Assembly: GCA_964457925.1 (NCBI GenBank)
Contig: CAYWGH010000001.1
Span: 310,001-374,000, forward strand
Direction: 5' to 3'
DNA: 64,000 bases
Source of the DNA: Coneutiohabitans sp964457925
GTDB lineage: Bacteria > Zhuqueibacterota > Zhuqueibacteria > Zhuqueibacterales > Zhuqueibacteraceae
Positions 1-8,527 of this stretch are shown one piece after another (the first letter of the stretch is position 1; each line of letters starts with the position of its first letter). Under the pieces are notes generated by a model. That model saw nothing but the letters and a program-made list of their open reading frames with translations. It was not told where the DNA came from and did no database searches. The translations under genes were made by a program, and so were the position numbers.

Positions 1-1392
1 TTGCACATAGTGTCCGAGGTAAAACTCACGCCGAGTGCTGATGTCCTGCAGCGCTGCGGCCAGGGCATCGACATCGTCTTTGGTGTTGTACACGCCAAAA
101 CTGGCGCGCACCATGCCTTTGTGCAAATCCGCCAAATGCTGCAATTCCTCATCGGAAAGCTCGAGCGCCTCCTCTGCCAGGCTTTGCGTCACCATCTCGC
201 GCACGTAGGGATGCGCGCAGAAGCATTCGTTGCGTACGGAAATGTTGAAGTAATCATTCAACACCGCGGCGGTGAATGCGTGATGCAAGCGTTTGAGGTT
301 GAATGAAATCGCGCCGGTGCGCTGGCATTGCGCGACGTCGGTCTCGCCGTAAATCAGAATATCCGGCACGTTGCCCAGCTTTTCCAGTGCATAATTGATC
401 AACTCCGTTTCCTCTTCGGCAATGTAATCCATCCCCACTTTGTGCAAGGCATACAGCGCCGCAGCCAAGCCGATGGCGCCGTTGATATTGGGCGTGCCCG
501 CTTCCTCGCGATGCGGAAAGTGCGGCGTCACGGTGTAGCGGTTTACATAAACCGTATCCACCATGCCGCCGCCCACCTCATCCGGCTCCAGGCCGTTGAA
601 GATTTCCTTGCGCGCCACCACCACACCGGGCGATCCAGGCGCATAAATTTTGTGGCCCGAGAAAACCAGCACATCGAGATCGCGCCATGCATTCGCATGG
701 CCGCTCATCTGAATCGGCACATGCGCCGCCATTTGCGCGGCGTCGACGACGATCAACGCGCCGTAGCGATGCGCCAATTCTGCCGCTTCATAAATCGGGT
801 TGATGATGCCGGTGACGTTCGAAACACCGGTCAAGGCAATGTAATTCACCCGGTTCTTGTATTCGTGCAGCGCTTCTTCGATGCGTTTGAGGTCGATGCA
901 GCCCAGGCTGTGCGCCGCCATGCGCGCCGGCACGTGCACGACTTCGCGAAAGTGCTTGCGGTGCGGCAGATCGTTGGAATGATGTTCCATGATCGAGGTG
1001 ATGACGACATCGCGCTCCGGCCGTTTGGCGCGCAACGTGCGCGCCACGCGATTGATGCCGCCGGTGGCGCCGCTACCCACGAAAAACGCGGTGTAAGCTT
1101 CGGCGTCGGCGTGCACGAAATCCAGCACCATTTGATGCGCCCATTCATACTCATGCGTGGAAAGCCTCGCGCCAAAGTGCAGCACGCTGTGGGTGTTGGA
1201 ATAAAAAGGCTGGAACTTATCCAGCACTTCTTGCACAACTTGCAAGCGCAGCGTGCTTGCCGTGCTGTCGAGATAAATCCGCCGGGTCGTTTCGCCGCTT
1301 GCCAGCTTGTAGCGCACCTCCAGGCCGACAACGCCGGTACGTAATTTTTCAAACAAATCTGCGCGCGTTTGCGCCTGAGTGGAATTGGCCAT
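1..1392 (-). CDS. Class V aminotransferase, cysteine desulfurase-like (3' end beyond window)
   Basis: PLP-dependent enzyme of the class V fold, probably a cysteine desulfurase or selenocysteine lyase-like protein. The 464 codons visible are open; the C-terminus lies outside the window. Seen: EHHSN near residue 136, the VDAAQ motif near 216-220, SGHK with the presumed PLP lysine K248, and a late cysteine pair in the motif CFCAHPY, where SufS-type enzymes carry the catalytic loop cysteine. The ATG at 1392 is preceded by AGGAG at a good distance; an ATG five bases upstream is out of frame. It diverges from transketolase across 188 bases. No SufBCD or IscU neighbour is visible, so the Fe-S role is not supported by context. 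The exact substrate is uncertain: this branch also contains other class V lyases and epimerases. Confidence 0.85.
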   Translation of the reverse strand, partial: MANSTQAQTRADLFEKLRTGVVGLEVRYKLASGETTRRIYLDSTASTLRLQVVQEVLDKFQPFYSNTHSVLHFGARLSTHEYEWAHQMVLDFVHADAEAYTAFFVGSGATGGINRVARTLRAKRPERDVVITSIMEHHSNDLPHRKHFREVVHVPARMAAHSLGCIDLKRIEEALHEYKNRVNYIALTGVSNVTGIINPIYEAAELAHRYGALIVVDAAQMAAHVPIQMSGHANAWRDLDVLVFSGHKIYAPGSPGVVVARKEIFNGLEPDEVGGGMVDTVYVNRYTVTPHFPHREEAGTPNINGAIGLAAALYALHKVGMDYIAEEETELINYALEKLGNVPDILIYGETDVAQCQRTGAISFNLKRLHHAFTAAVLNDYFNISVRNECFCAHPYVREMVTQSLAEEALELSDEELQHLADLHKGMVRASFGVYNTKDDVDALAAALQDISTRREFYLGHYVQ

Positions 1393-1495
1393 GTCATCGC
1401 TCCTGTTGAGTTTCGCCTCTTGCCGGAGTGAATTTTTTCGGCGGGAATTTAAACAAGGAAAGGGTTTGGTGCAAATGATTCTCTTGCCTCCCGGC

Positions 1496-1524
1496 TTGCA
1501 TCTTTAAGCTCATCTTTGTATTTT
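1496..1524 (+). promoter_or_regulatory. Candidate sigma-70-type promoter for transketolase
   Basis: TTGCAT (1496-1501) and TATTTT (1519-1524) are separated by 17 bases, 57 bases upstream of the transketolase ATG, in the divergent gap. Each hexamer matches the consensus at four or five positions. This is a pattern match only. Confidence 0.35.
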
Positions 1525-1580
1525 GCGCCAATTTTAAATGGAGCTGCCCTCTCACGTCAATTTTGAAGAAAGTCAGGATC

Positions 1581-3590
1581 ATGAATCACGATTCCCCCCT
1601 CGATCTGCTCTGCATCAATACCATCCGCACGCTGGCGATTGACGGCGTACAACATGCCAATTCCGGCCATCCCGGCTTGCCCATGGGCGCCGCCGCGATG
1701 GCGTATGTGTTGTGGGATAGATTTCTCAAGCATAACCCCGCTAATCCCAAATGGCCGGATCGCGATCGCTTCGTGCTCTCCGCCGGACACGGCTCGATGC
1801 TGCTCTACAGTCTCCTGCATCTTACCGGCTATGATCTGCCACTCGACGAATTAAAAAAATTCCGCCAGCTCGGCAGCAAAACCCCCGGGCATCCCGAGCA
1901 CGGCCTGACCCCCGGCGTTGAAACCACCACCGGCCCTCTCGGACAAGGCTTCGGCAACGGCGTGGGCATGGCGCTCGCCGAAGCGCATCTCGCGGCAGTG
2001 TTCAATCGCCCGGGGCATGAAATTGTGAATCACTACACCTATGCCATCGTCAGCGACGGCGATTTGATGGAAGGCGTTGCCGCAGAGGCGGCTTCGCTCG
2101 CCGGGCATTTAAAACTGGGCAAGTTGATTTATCTTTACGACGACAACCGCATTTCCATTGAAGGCAGCACGGATATCACATTCACCGAAGATCGCGCCAA
2201 GCGTTTTGAAGCCTACGGCTGGCATGTGCAGCGGGTTGATGATGGCAATGATTTGCCGGCGATTGCCAAAGCCATCGCAGCCGCGCGCGCGCATACCGAG
2301 CATCCCTCGATTATCGTCGTGCGCACGCACATCGGCTTCGGCAGTCCCAATAAACAAGACACCGCGGGCGTACACGGCGAGCCGCTCGGCAAGGATGAAG
2401 TTGTGCTGACCAAGCGCGCTTACGGCTGGCCGGAGAATGAATCGTTTTATTTGCCCGAGAATGCGTTGCAACATTTTCGCAAAGCGCTGGCGCGCGGCCA
2501 AGAGGCGGAGCAGGCCTGGCAGGCAAAATTTTCCGCTTATGAAAAAGCCCATCCCGAGCTGGCCGCGCAATTCCAACGCATGATGGCCGGCGAGCTGCCG
2601 GCAGATTGGGATAAAGACATTCCGGTTTTTCCGGCGGACGCCAAAGGCACGGCCACGCGCGTGGCCGGCGGCAAAGTGTTGAATGCGATTGCCGCTCGCA
2701 TGCCGGAGTTGATCGGCGGCTCTGCCGATCTCGCGCCCAGCACGAAAACATTGATCACAAAAGAAAAAGACTTTTCTCCGCAAGACCGGCTTAGCCGCAA
2801 TTTGCGCTTCGGCGTGCGCGAGCACGGCATGGGCAGCGTGTGTAACGGCATTGCGCTGCACGGTGGCTTGCGGCCCTATGGCGCCACGTTTCTGGTTTTT
2901 TCCGATTATATGCGTCCGGCCATCCGGCTTGCGGCAATTACCGAGCTGCCGGTGATCTACGTTTTTACTCATGACAGCATCGGCCTGGGCGAAGACGGCC
3001 CGACGCATCAACCCATCGAGCATTTCGCCGCGTTGCGCGCGATTCCGCGTCTGGTTTTCATTCGCCCGTGCGATGCCAATGAAACCGCCGAGGCCTGGCG
3101 TTTTGCCGTCAAACATCAACACGGACCGGTGGCGCTCGCGCTTACGCGCCAGGATTTGCCCGTGCTCGATCGCTCGCGCTGCTCCTCGGCTTCCGGGTTG
3201 CACCATGGCGCTTATATTTTGTGGGAATCGAAAGTTGGCGAGCCGCAGATCATCCTGATCGCCTCCGGCAGCGAGGTGTGGCCCACCTGGCAGGCGGCGC
3301 AGCAACTCAATCAACAAGGCCTGGCCGTGCGCGTGGTGAGCATGCCCTCGTGGGAATTGTTCGAAGCGCAGTCGCAAAAGTACAAAAACGAAGTCTTGCC
3401 TCCGGCCGTGAAAGCGCGTCTTGCCGTGGAAAGCGGCATCGCGCAAGGCTGGCACAAATATGTCGGCGAGCAGGGCGCGACGGTGACGATCGACAATCGT
3501 TATGGCGCTTCTGCGCCGGCGGCGGAGGTGATGATGGCCTACGGTTTCACGCCGGAGAACATTGCGGCCACGGCGCGGGCGCTGCTGTAA
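1581..3590 (+). CDS. tkt: Transketolase
   Basis: Thiamine-diphosphate enzyme of the non-oxidative pentose phosphate pathway that moves two-carbon ketol units between sugar phosphates. At 669 residues it is full length for the family and aligns by eye with E. coli TktA throughout: SGHPG with H30, FVLSAGHGSML, GPLGQG at 118-123, the TPP/metal motif SDGDLMEG at 158-165, and in the second half GVREHGMG and THDSIGLGEDGPTHQPIEH. The C-terminal domain ends in the usual VAVESGIAQGW...KYVG section. The ATG at 1581 is preferred over the in-frame TTG at 1563 because it matches the family N-terminus; its ribosome site is weak (AGAAAG, AGGA). It appears to be transcribed alone, diverging from the aminotransferase gene. 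Confidence 0.97.
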   Translation: MNHDSPLDLLCINTIRTLAIDGVQHANSGHPGLPMGAAAMAYVLWDRFLKHNPANPKWPDRDRFVLSAGHGSMLLYSLLHLTGYDLPLDELKKFRQLGSKTPGHPEHGLTPGVETTTGPLGQGFGNGVGMALAEAHLAAVFNRPGHEIVNHYTYAIVSDGDLMEGVAAEAASLAGHLKLGKLIYLYDDNRISIEGSTDITFTEDRAKRFEAYGWHVQRVDDGNDLPAIAKAIAAARAHTEHPSIIVVRTHIGFGSPNKQDTAGVHGEPLGKDEVVLTKRAYGWPENESFYLPENALQHFRKALARGQEAEQAWQAKFSAYEKAHPELAAQFQRMMAGELPADWDKDIPVFPADAKGTATRVAGGKVLNAIAARMPELIGGSADLAPSTKTLITKEKDFSPQDRLSRNLRFGVREHGMGSVCNGIALHGGLRPYGATFLVFSDYMRPAIRLAAITELPVIYVFTHDSIGLGEDGPTHQPIEHFAALRAIPRLVFIRPCDANETAEAWRFAVKHQHGPVALALTRQDLPVLDRSRCSSASGLHHGAYILWESKVGEPQIILIASGSEVWPTWQAAQQLNQQGLAVRVVSMPSWELFEAQSQKYKNEVLPPAVKARLAVESGIAQGWHKYVGEQGATVTIDNRYGASAPAAEVMMAYGFTPENIAATARALL

Positions 3591-3770
3591 AGGTGACGGC
3601 CATTTCGTTTCAACGTGTGCCATTGAGCTCGACTATGTCACATTCCAAAAATCACCGCAGCGGCGCGGAGATCGCGGAGTAAGATTTATTAGAATTCCCA
3701 GCGAACTCTGCCTCTCAGCGGTGAATCTGACATAGTCAGGTTAGTTGATCTGTTAATTTCAGGAGGCAGC

Positions 3771-6700
3771 ATGTCTCACAAACAAACTTTAGCGTTGTTG
3801 CTAGCGGGGCTTTTGGCTTTGTCATTTGCGCCGTTTGTTCCCAGTGAGCCGTCAGTTTTCTCTGCCTCACGCAAGCTCGACCCGCGGCTGCAAATTCTCC
3901 AGCGCAAACATGAACAAAACCGACTCACCCTGAGCAAGTCAGTTGAGTTGCACCGGCAAACCTCCGGCGCCCCTCATGTTGGACTGCTCGTCAAAACCAA
4001 AGCTAACGCCGAAGCGTTGGCGCAACGTTATGGCGGCGCGCTGGGTTCGAGTCATGGCGACATTCACACCCTGCGGGTGCCCATGACGGCATTGCCGGAA
4101 TTGGCGGCAGAAGCCGGCGTGGAATACATCGAAGCCTCCAGCGTTCTGTATCCCGAATTGATAACCAGCACACCGCAAACGGGCGCGCGCGTGCTGCAGA
4201 ATCTGCCGGGCTCACATGCGCTGACCGGCAAAGGCGTCATCGTCGGCATCACCGACACCGGCATTGACTGGCGGCACGGTGATTTCAAAAACCCGGACGG
4301 CACGACGCGCATTCTGTTTATTTGGGATCAATTTATTCAAGGTGCGGGCATAACGCCGCCGGCGGGCTTCACCTACGGCGCGGAGTTTACCGCGCAGCAA
4401 ATCAACAGCGGCGCGGTTTCTCATCGTGATGCCGACGGCCACGGCACGCATGTCGCCAGCATCGCCGCCGGCAACGGCCTTTCGACCGGCGGCGTGTATG
4501 TTGGCATGGCGCCGCAAGCCGATATCATTGCGGTGCGCGGCGGTTTGATCAGCCCGGTGGACGGCGGCGCTTCCAGCGGCGGCTTTCTCGACGGCTATGC
4601 CTACATTCGCGGCAAAGCGCAGGCGCTGGGCAAACGTCACGTGATCAACACCAGCTTTGGCACGACGCTGGGCCCGCACGACGGCTCGACGTTGTACGAG
4701 CAGGCCATCAATGCCAATGTCGCGCAGGGCAGCATTATCACCAACTCCGCCGGCAACTATGCCCAAAGTGCCTGGCACGCAGAGGCGATTGTTCCGCGAC
4801 AGGGGGAAGTCGTGCTCGAATTCAATGCGCCGGCAAACTCACTCATTTCCGATGACGAATTGCAAATCGATATTTGGTACAACAAGAATGATCGTATTGA
4901 CGTTGAAGTCGCGGGGCCAAACATCGGTTACTTGAATAAGATTCCGGCAAATGGCGCTGATTTTTTCGATACGGCTGACGGCTACGTTTCCATCATCAGC
5001 ATTGTCAATTCACCCTTGAATGGCGACAATCAGATTTTCATTCAAATGGATCGCACCGGCTCAGCCAGTTCGGAAATTGCCGGCGGTGTTTGGAAAATTC
5101 GCTTTACGCCTTCTGCCGGAAACAATTTGCCCGACGGCGGCGAGATCGATGCCTGGACCGAGCGTGACGATAATGCCACCTTTCGCAATTTTGTCGATAC
5201 GCAAGAAACCATCAATTATCCCTCAACCGCCGACTCGGTGATCGCGGTGGCGTCCTACGACAACGCTTCGGGCGCGCTTTCCAACTTTAGCAGCTTGGGC
5301 CCGCGACGCGATAACGTGCTCAAGCCGGATATTGCCGCGATCGGCGGCAACGTCATTGCTGCGCTTTCCTCCTTCACTTCGGACTCGCCCGTTGGTGATT
5401 CTGCGCATATACGATTGAGCGGCACGAGCATGTCCGCGCCGCATGTGTGCGGCGCCATCGCGCTTATGCTGCAAGCGGACTCCACGCTGACGCCGGCTCA
5501 GGTGCGCAAGCTGCTGTATCAGGCCGCGCGCGCCGATCAACAAACCGGCGCTGTGCCCAACCACCGCTGGGGCCACGGCAAGCTCGATATCTTCACGCCG
5601 CTGTTGCCCTATATCTCACAAAACGTGGTATCCGGTTCGTTGGAAGCGCAAGCCACAGCCGCCGCCGTCAAAGCGGATTTGACCTTTCGACTCAAAAATT
5701 CGCCCTTCGCAGAGGCGATTGCCGCCGTTCAAACCGGCAAGGATGGCCGCTATTCGATTAAAATTCCACCCGGACACTACACCGTCGAAATCGTGCCGGA
5801 GTTGCCCTATCCCATTCTCCGGAAAGAATTGCTGGTGGAAAATGACTCCACCGATTTTTCTTTGCAGTTCACACCCGCCCGCCTGATTTTGGTGAATGAT
5901 GATCCTGCCGGAAATTTTGCCTCATATTACACCAGCGCACTCGACAGCCTGGGCTGGAGTTACGGCGTTCATACGAACAGCAAAGGCACACCGGTTGAAA
6001 CTCTGACGGCAATCAGTGTGGTCGACTATATGATTTGGTTTACCGGCAATGCCGGCGGCGAAGTGCTCACGGCGAATGAACAGCAATTTCTGGCTGATTT
6101 TCTAGATGGTGGGGGCCGTTTGTTTCTCAGCGGCCAAAACATTGCCGAGAGTTTGCCGGGCAACGATTTTCTTGCCAATCGTCTGCATGTTGCCCTCGCG
6201 CGCAACACGATCAACGACTTTTTGTTGCACGGCGTGCGCGACGATGAGATCGGCAAGAATCTGCCCAATGTCATCACGACCGGCACTGCCGGAGCCAACA
6301 ATCAAACCTCCCGCGATGTGATTGTGCCGGATTCACTTGCGCACGCGGTGATGGTTTATGACACCACCGCCGGCACAGTTGCCGGTGTGCGTGTCGTTGA
6401 TCCGGTCAATCGTTCGCGGCTGGTGTTCTTTAGTTTTGGCTTTGAAGCCATCAATCTCGGAGTGCCGCGGCCGGGCTATGTTAATCGTCAGCAGGTGTTG
6501 CAGAGCGTGCTCGCCTGGTTGGAAGGAACGACGGCGGTGGCGGAATCTCCTGGCGCGGCAAGCGGAGAACTTCCCGCCAGTTATGCCATTCAACAAAGCT
6601 ATCCCAATCCCCTGCGATTAGCGCATGCAACCTCCCCGGCGATTATTCGATATCAAATTCCGGCGCGCCAGCCCGCCCCTCGAGTTGTGTTGAAGATTTA

Positions 6701-6878
6701 TGATCTGCTCGGACGCGAAGTTCTCACGCTCATCGATGCCGTGCAGCCGCCGGGCTATCATCAGGCGCGCTGGGATGGCCGAGACCGCCGGGGCGAACCG
6801 GTAACCGCCGGCATTTATTTTTATCGCATGAGTGCCGGCGACTTTTATGCGGTAGGCAAGATGGCGGTGATGCCGTAA
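3771..6878 (+). CDS. Secreted subtilisin-family (S8) peptidase with C-terminal sorting domain
   Basis: Exported serine protease of 1035 residues. Layout: signal peptide (about 1-25); an inhibitor-like prodomain (about 65-130); S8 catalytic domain with D162 (GITDTGID), H224 (DADGHGTHVAS) and S553 (GTSMSAPH); a carboxypeptidase-regulatory-like beta domain (about 620-700); a ThuA/amidotransferase-like domain around 700-920 (LILVNDDPAGN, GGGRLFLSGQN); and a C-terminal domain beginning SYPNP with LLGREV and AGIYFYRM, typical of type IX-like sorting or FlgD-like repeats. The catalytic domain is interrupted by a large insert between His and Ser (about 290-480), as in many S8 proteins of this phylum. 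A perfect AGGAGG lies eight bases before the ATG. All catalytic residues are present, so it should be active at the cell surface. The substrate is unknown. Confidence 0.93.
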   Translation: MSHKQTLALLLAGLLALSFAPFVPSEPSVFSASRKLDPRLQILQRKHEQNRLTLSKSVELHRQTSGAPHVGLLVKTKANAEALAQRYGGALGSSHGDIHTLRVPMTALPELAAEAGVEYIEASSVLYPELITSTPQTGARVLQNLPGSHALTGKGVIVGITDTGIDWRHGDFKNPDGTTRILFIWDQFIQGAGITPPAGFTYGAEFTAQQINSGAVSHRDADGHGTHVASIAAGNGLSTGGVYVGMAPQADIIAVRGGLISPVDGGASSGGFLDGYAYIRGKAQALGKRHVINTSFGTTLGPHDGSTLYEQAINANVAQGSIITNSAGNYAQSAWHAEAIVPRQGEVVLEFNAPANSLISDDELQIDIWYNKNDRIDVEVAGPNIGYLNKIPANGADFFDTADGYVSIISIVNSPLNGDNQIFIQMDRTGSASSEIAGGVWKIRFTPSAGNNLPDGGEIDAWTERDDNATFRNFVDTQETINYPSTADSVIAVASYDNASGALSNFSSLGPRRDNVLKPDIAAIGGNVIAALSSFTSDSPVGDSAHIRLSGTSMSAPHVCGAIALMLQADSTLTPAQVRKLLYQAARADQQTGAVPNHRWGHGKLDIFTPLLPYISQNVVSGSLEAQATAAAVKADLTFRLKNSPFAEAIAAVQTGKDGRYSIKIPPGHYTVEIVPELPYPILRKELLVENDSTDFSLQFTPARLILVNDDPAGNFASYYTSALDSLGWSYGVHTNSKGTPVETLTAISVVDYMIWFTGNAGGEVLTANEQQFLADFLDGGGRLFLSGQNIAESLPGNDFLANRLHVALARNTINDFLLHGVRDDEIGKNLPNVITTGTAGANNQTSRDVIVPDSLAHAVMVYDTTAGTVAGVRVVDPVNRSRLVFFSFGFEAINLGVPRPGYVNRQQVLQSVLAWLEGTTAVAESPGAASGELPASYAIQQSYPNPLRLAHATSPAIIRYQIPARQPAPRVVLKIYDLLGREVLTLIDAVQPPGYHQARWDGRDRRGEPVTAGIYFYRMSAGDFYAVGKMAVMP

Positions 6879-6956
6879 CCCGATTCGATGAGCGCGCGTG
6901 CAGGCCTCTTCAGACCCGTATGAAGTTTCTGGCGTGACAGTTTTTATGAGAGAAAC

Positions 6957-7574
6957 ATGAAATCGGCCGTTGACAAGTTGCATTACGAAAAAATTTTGTG
7001 GCAACAGGGGCTGTCATACATCGCCGGCGTTGATGAAGCGGGCCGCGGCCCGCTTGCCGGGCCGGTAGTCGCAGCGGCGGTGATTTTTCATCCCGGAGAG
7101 TTCATTGACGGCGTCGATGATTCAAAGAAAATGACGCCGCAAGCGCGCGCCGAAATCTATCCGGAGCTGCTCGCGCGCTGCCGCAGTTATGGCGTCGGTA
7201 TTGTCGAGGTGGCACAGATCGATGAAATGAACATTTTGCAGGCCGCCATGCTGGCGATGCGCAAAGCCATTGCCGCGCTTGCACCCTCGCCTGAACATGT
7301 GTTGATTGACGGCCGCCCGCTGCGGGATTGCCCGGCGCCGCAGACCGCGATTATCAAGGGTGATGCATTGTCGTTCACCATTGGTGCCGCCTCCATCATC
7401 GCCAAAGTCGTGCGCGATGAAATTATGCTGCACTATCATCGCCAGTTTCCACTTTATGGTTTCGATCAGCACAAGGGCTATGGCACGCTGGCGCATCTTG
7501 AAGCGCTCAAAAAGCTGGGGCCATGCGAGATTCATCGCCGATCATTCAAGCCGCGCGCTTTAGCGGGCGAGTGA
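6957..7574 (+). CDS. rnhB: Ribonuclease HII
   Basis: Cytosolic endonuclease that removes ribonucleotides from RNA-DNA hybrids using two metal ions. At 205 residues it is of usual size. Seen: the hallmark GVDEAGRGPLAGPVVAAAV with acidic residues D26 and E27, DDSKKMTPQAR (third acidic position), and VLIDGRPL (fourth); later AASIIAKVVRD and DQHKGYGT are the standard C-terminal family blocks. The next gene, a YraN-type protein, follows after 82 bases; rnhB-yraN is a common pairing in many bacteria, which supports both calls. The ribosome site before the ATG is only GAGAGA. Confidence 0.97.
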   Translation: MKSAVDKLHYEKILWQQGLSYIAGVDEAGRGPLAGPVVAAAVIFHPGEFIDGVDDSKKMTPQARAEIYPELLARCRSYGVGIVEVAQIDEMNILQAAMLAMRKAIAALAPSPEHVLIDGRPLRDCPAPQTAIIKGDALSFTIGAASIIAKVVRDEIMLHYHRQFPLYGFDQHKGYGTLAHLEALKKLGPCEIHRRSFKPRALAGE

Positions 7575-7656
7575 TGAAAAGAATGCGATGCCGGACCGTG
7601 AATGGGCGTTACTTCAGCCCTCCAATACTTCAAATGTTCTAATCACGGGGGAGACG

Positions 7657-8019
7657 ATGAGCCAAACAACCAACAAGCTGGGTTCGTGGGGCGAGCAGCG
7701 CGCCGCGGAACATCTCGAAAAGCTGGGCTACACCATCATCGCGTGCAACTTCCGGCATGGCCACGGCGAAATTGATTTGATTGCTGACGACAACGGCATG
7801 CTCGTCTTTGTCGAGGTCAAGACGCAAAACTCGGAAGCCATGGGCGAGGCCTTCAATTGGGTAACGCGGCGCAAGCAACGGCAAATCGGGCGGGTCGCGC
7901 TCGCGTATCTTACGGCTCATCAAGTTGAAAACCGCGACTGCCGTTTCGATGTCATTGCCGTGGCGCGCCGCGAGGACGAAATCGAAATCAAGCATATTCC
8001 GAATGCGTTTTGGCTGTGA
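7657..8019 (+). CDS. YraN/UPF0102-family restriction-endonuclease-fold protein
   Basis: Small 120-residue protein of the YraN (UPF0102) family, a predicted nuclease fold of uncertain function, possibly acting in recombination or repair. Seen: GSWGEQRAAEHLEKLGY at the N-terminus, then GHGEIDLIA and LVFVEVKTQ, which supply the E-x-D...E-x-K pattern of the PD-(D/E)XK fold, and CRFDVIAV near the C-terminus. The ATG at 7657 has GGGGGAG just upstream, so the longer in-frame reading from 7588 is not used. It lies directly downstream of rnhB on the same strand and is probably co-transcribed. Confidence 0.9.
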   Translation: MSQTTNKLGSWGEQRAAEHLEKLGYTIIACNFRHGHGEIDLIADDNGMLVFVEVKTQNSEAMGEAFNWVTRRKQRQIGRVALAYLTAHQVENRDCRFDVIAVARREDEIEIKHIPNAFWL

Positions 8020-8087
8020 AACATCCTTGGGCTGGATGGCCTTCTCAAATAGCATCGTCCGAATTAAGAATTCTGGCGGGGATGTAG

Positions 8088-8417
8088 CCACCGCCCGAGC
8101 CTGAAGCAACGCTCGCACGTGGCGCTGCGCACGTTTCTCGCCGGCGCAGCGTGCTCACCTCGTTTTTGATCGAGTCCGTGTTGCTCGCCGTGCTCGACGG
8201 CATTGCCGGCCTCTTGCTCTCTTCGCTGTTGCAATGCGTCTCGATTTCGACGATGAATTGGAATACGTTTTCAGAACTGGCGTTCAGTTTCAGGCTCTCA
8301 CCGTTCCTCGTGATGCAGGCGCTGATTTTTTCGTTGATCATGGGTATCGTGGGCGGGTTCCTGCCGGCGGTGCGCGCTTCGCGCTTGAAGATAGTGGAGG
8401 CGCTGCGGACGGAGTGA
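8088..8417 (+). pseudogene. Remnant of an ABC transporter permease (FtsX/MacB type, C-terminal end)
   Basis: From 8151 the reading frame encodes the last ~88 residues of an FtsX/MacB-type permease: SVLTSFLIESVLLAVL, two hydrophobic helices, and the family ending GGFLPAVRASRLKIVEALRTE. Upstream, the same frame reads back only to a stop at 8085. The preceding residues (EATLARGAAHVSRRRS) look like a scrambled copy of the usual E-I-x-T-L-R-A-L-G...RRS block, with the L-R-T-F part in another frame. No ATP-binding subunit or N-terminal part is nearby and there is no ribosome site at the GTG at 8151. I read it as a decayed fragment, not a small gene. Confidence 0.7.
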
Positions 8418-8453
8418 CAGCAAAAAAACAGGCTTGGACGCAACGATTCAGCG

Positions 8454-8517
8454 AAAAAGTCAGACTTGGACGCAACGTTTCTCGGCTGCATGTTGATTCG
8501 TGGAGTCCAAGTCTGAC
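8454..8517 (-). terminator. Rho-independent-type terminator of the split protease gene
   Basis: On the minus strand, GTCAGACTTGGAC (8517-8505) pairs perfectly with GTCCAAGTCTGAC (8471-8459) and is followed at once by TTTTT (8458-8454). It starts 11 bases past the protease stop codon. The 33-base loop is unusually long for a terminator. The arm sequence also recurs outside the hairpin, so it may be a repeat element used as a terminator. Confidence 0.6.
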
Positions 8518-8527
8518 TGACGCGGGT

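Larger units (their letters stand above)
8020..8527. other. Gene-poor gap with remnant and repeats
   Basis: Between the YraN gene and the minus-strand protease end. It holds the permease remnant, a tandem copy of a ~15-base motif starting with (A/G)CTTGGACGCAACG at 8432 and 8462, and the hairpin annotated separately. No intact gene is seen. Confidence 0.6.

Noticed and set aside
328..1344. 338-codon plus-strand frame opposite the aminotransferase
   Set aside because: The minus strand encodes a clear class V aminotransferase through the whole stretch; the plus frame is its shadow.
2109..3623. 504-codon open frame on the minus strand opposite transketolase
   Set aside because: It is an antisense shadow of a well-conserved gene in high-GC codon use; its protein is composition-biased (Arg/His-rich) without domain or ribosome site.
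8151..8417. Small intact 88-residue membrane protein
   Set aside because: It is exactly the C-terminal end of an FtsX/MacB permease, with scrambled upstream sequence and no ribosome site, so it was called a remnant.
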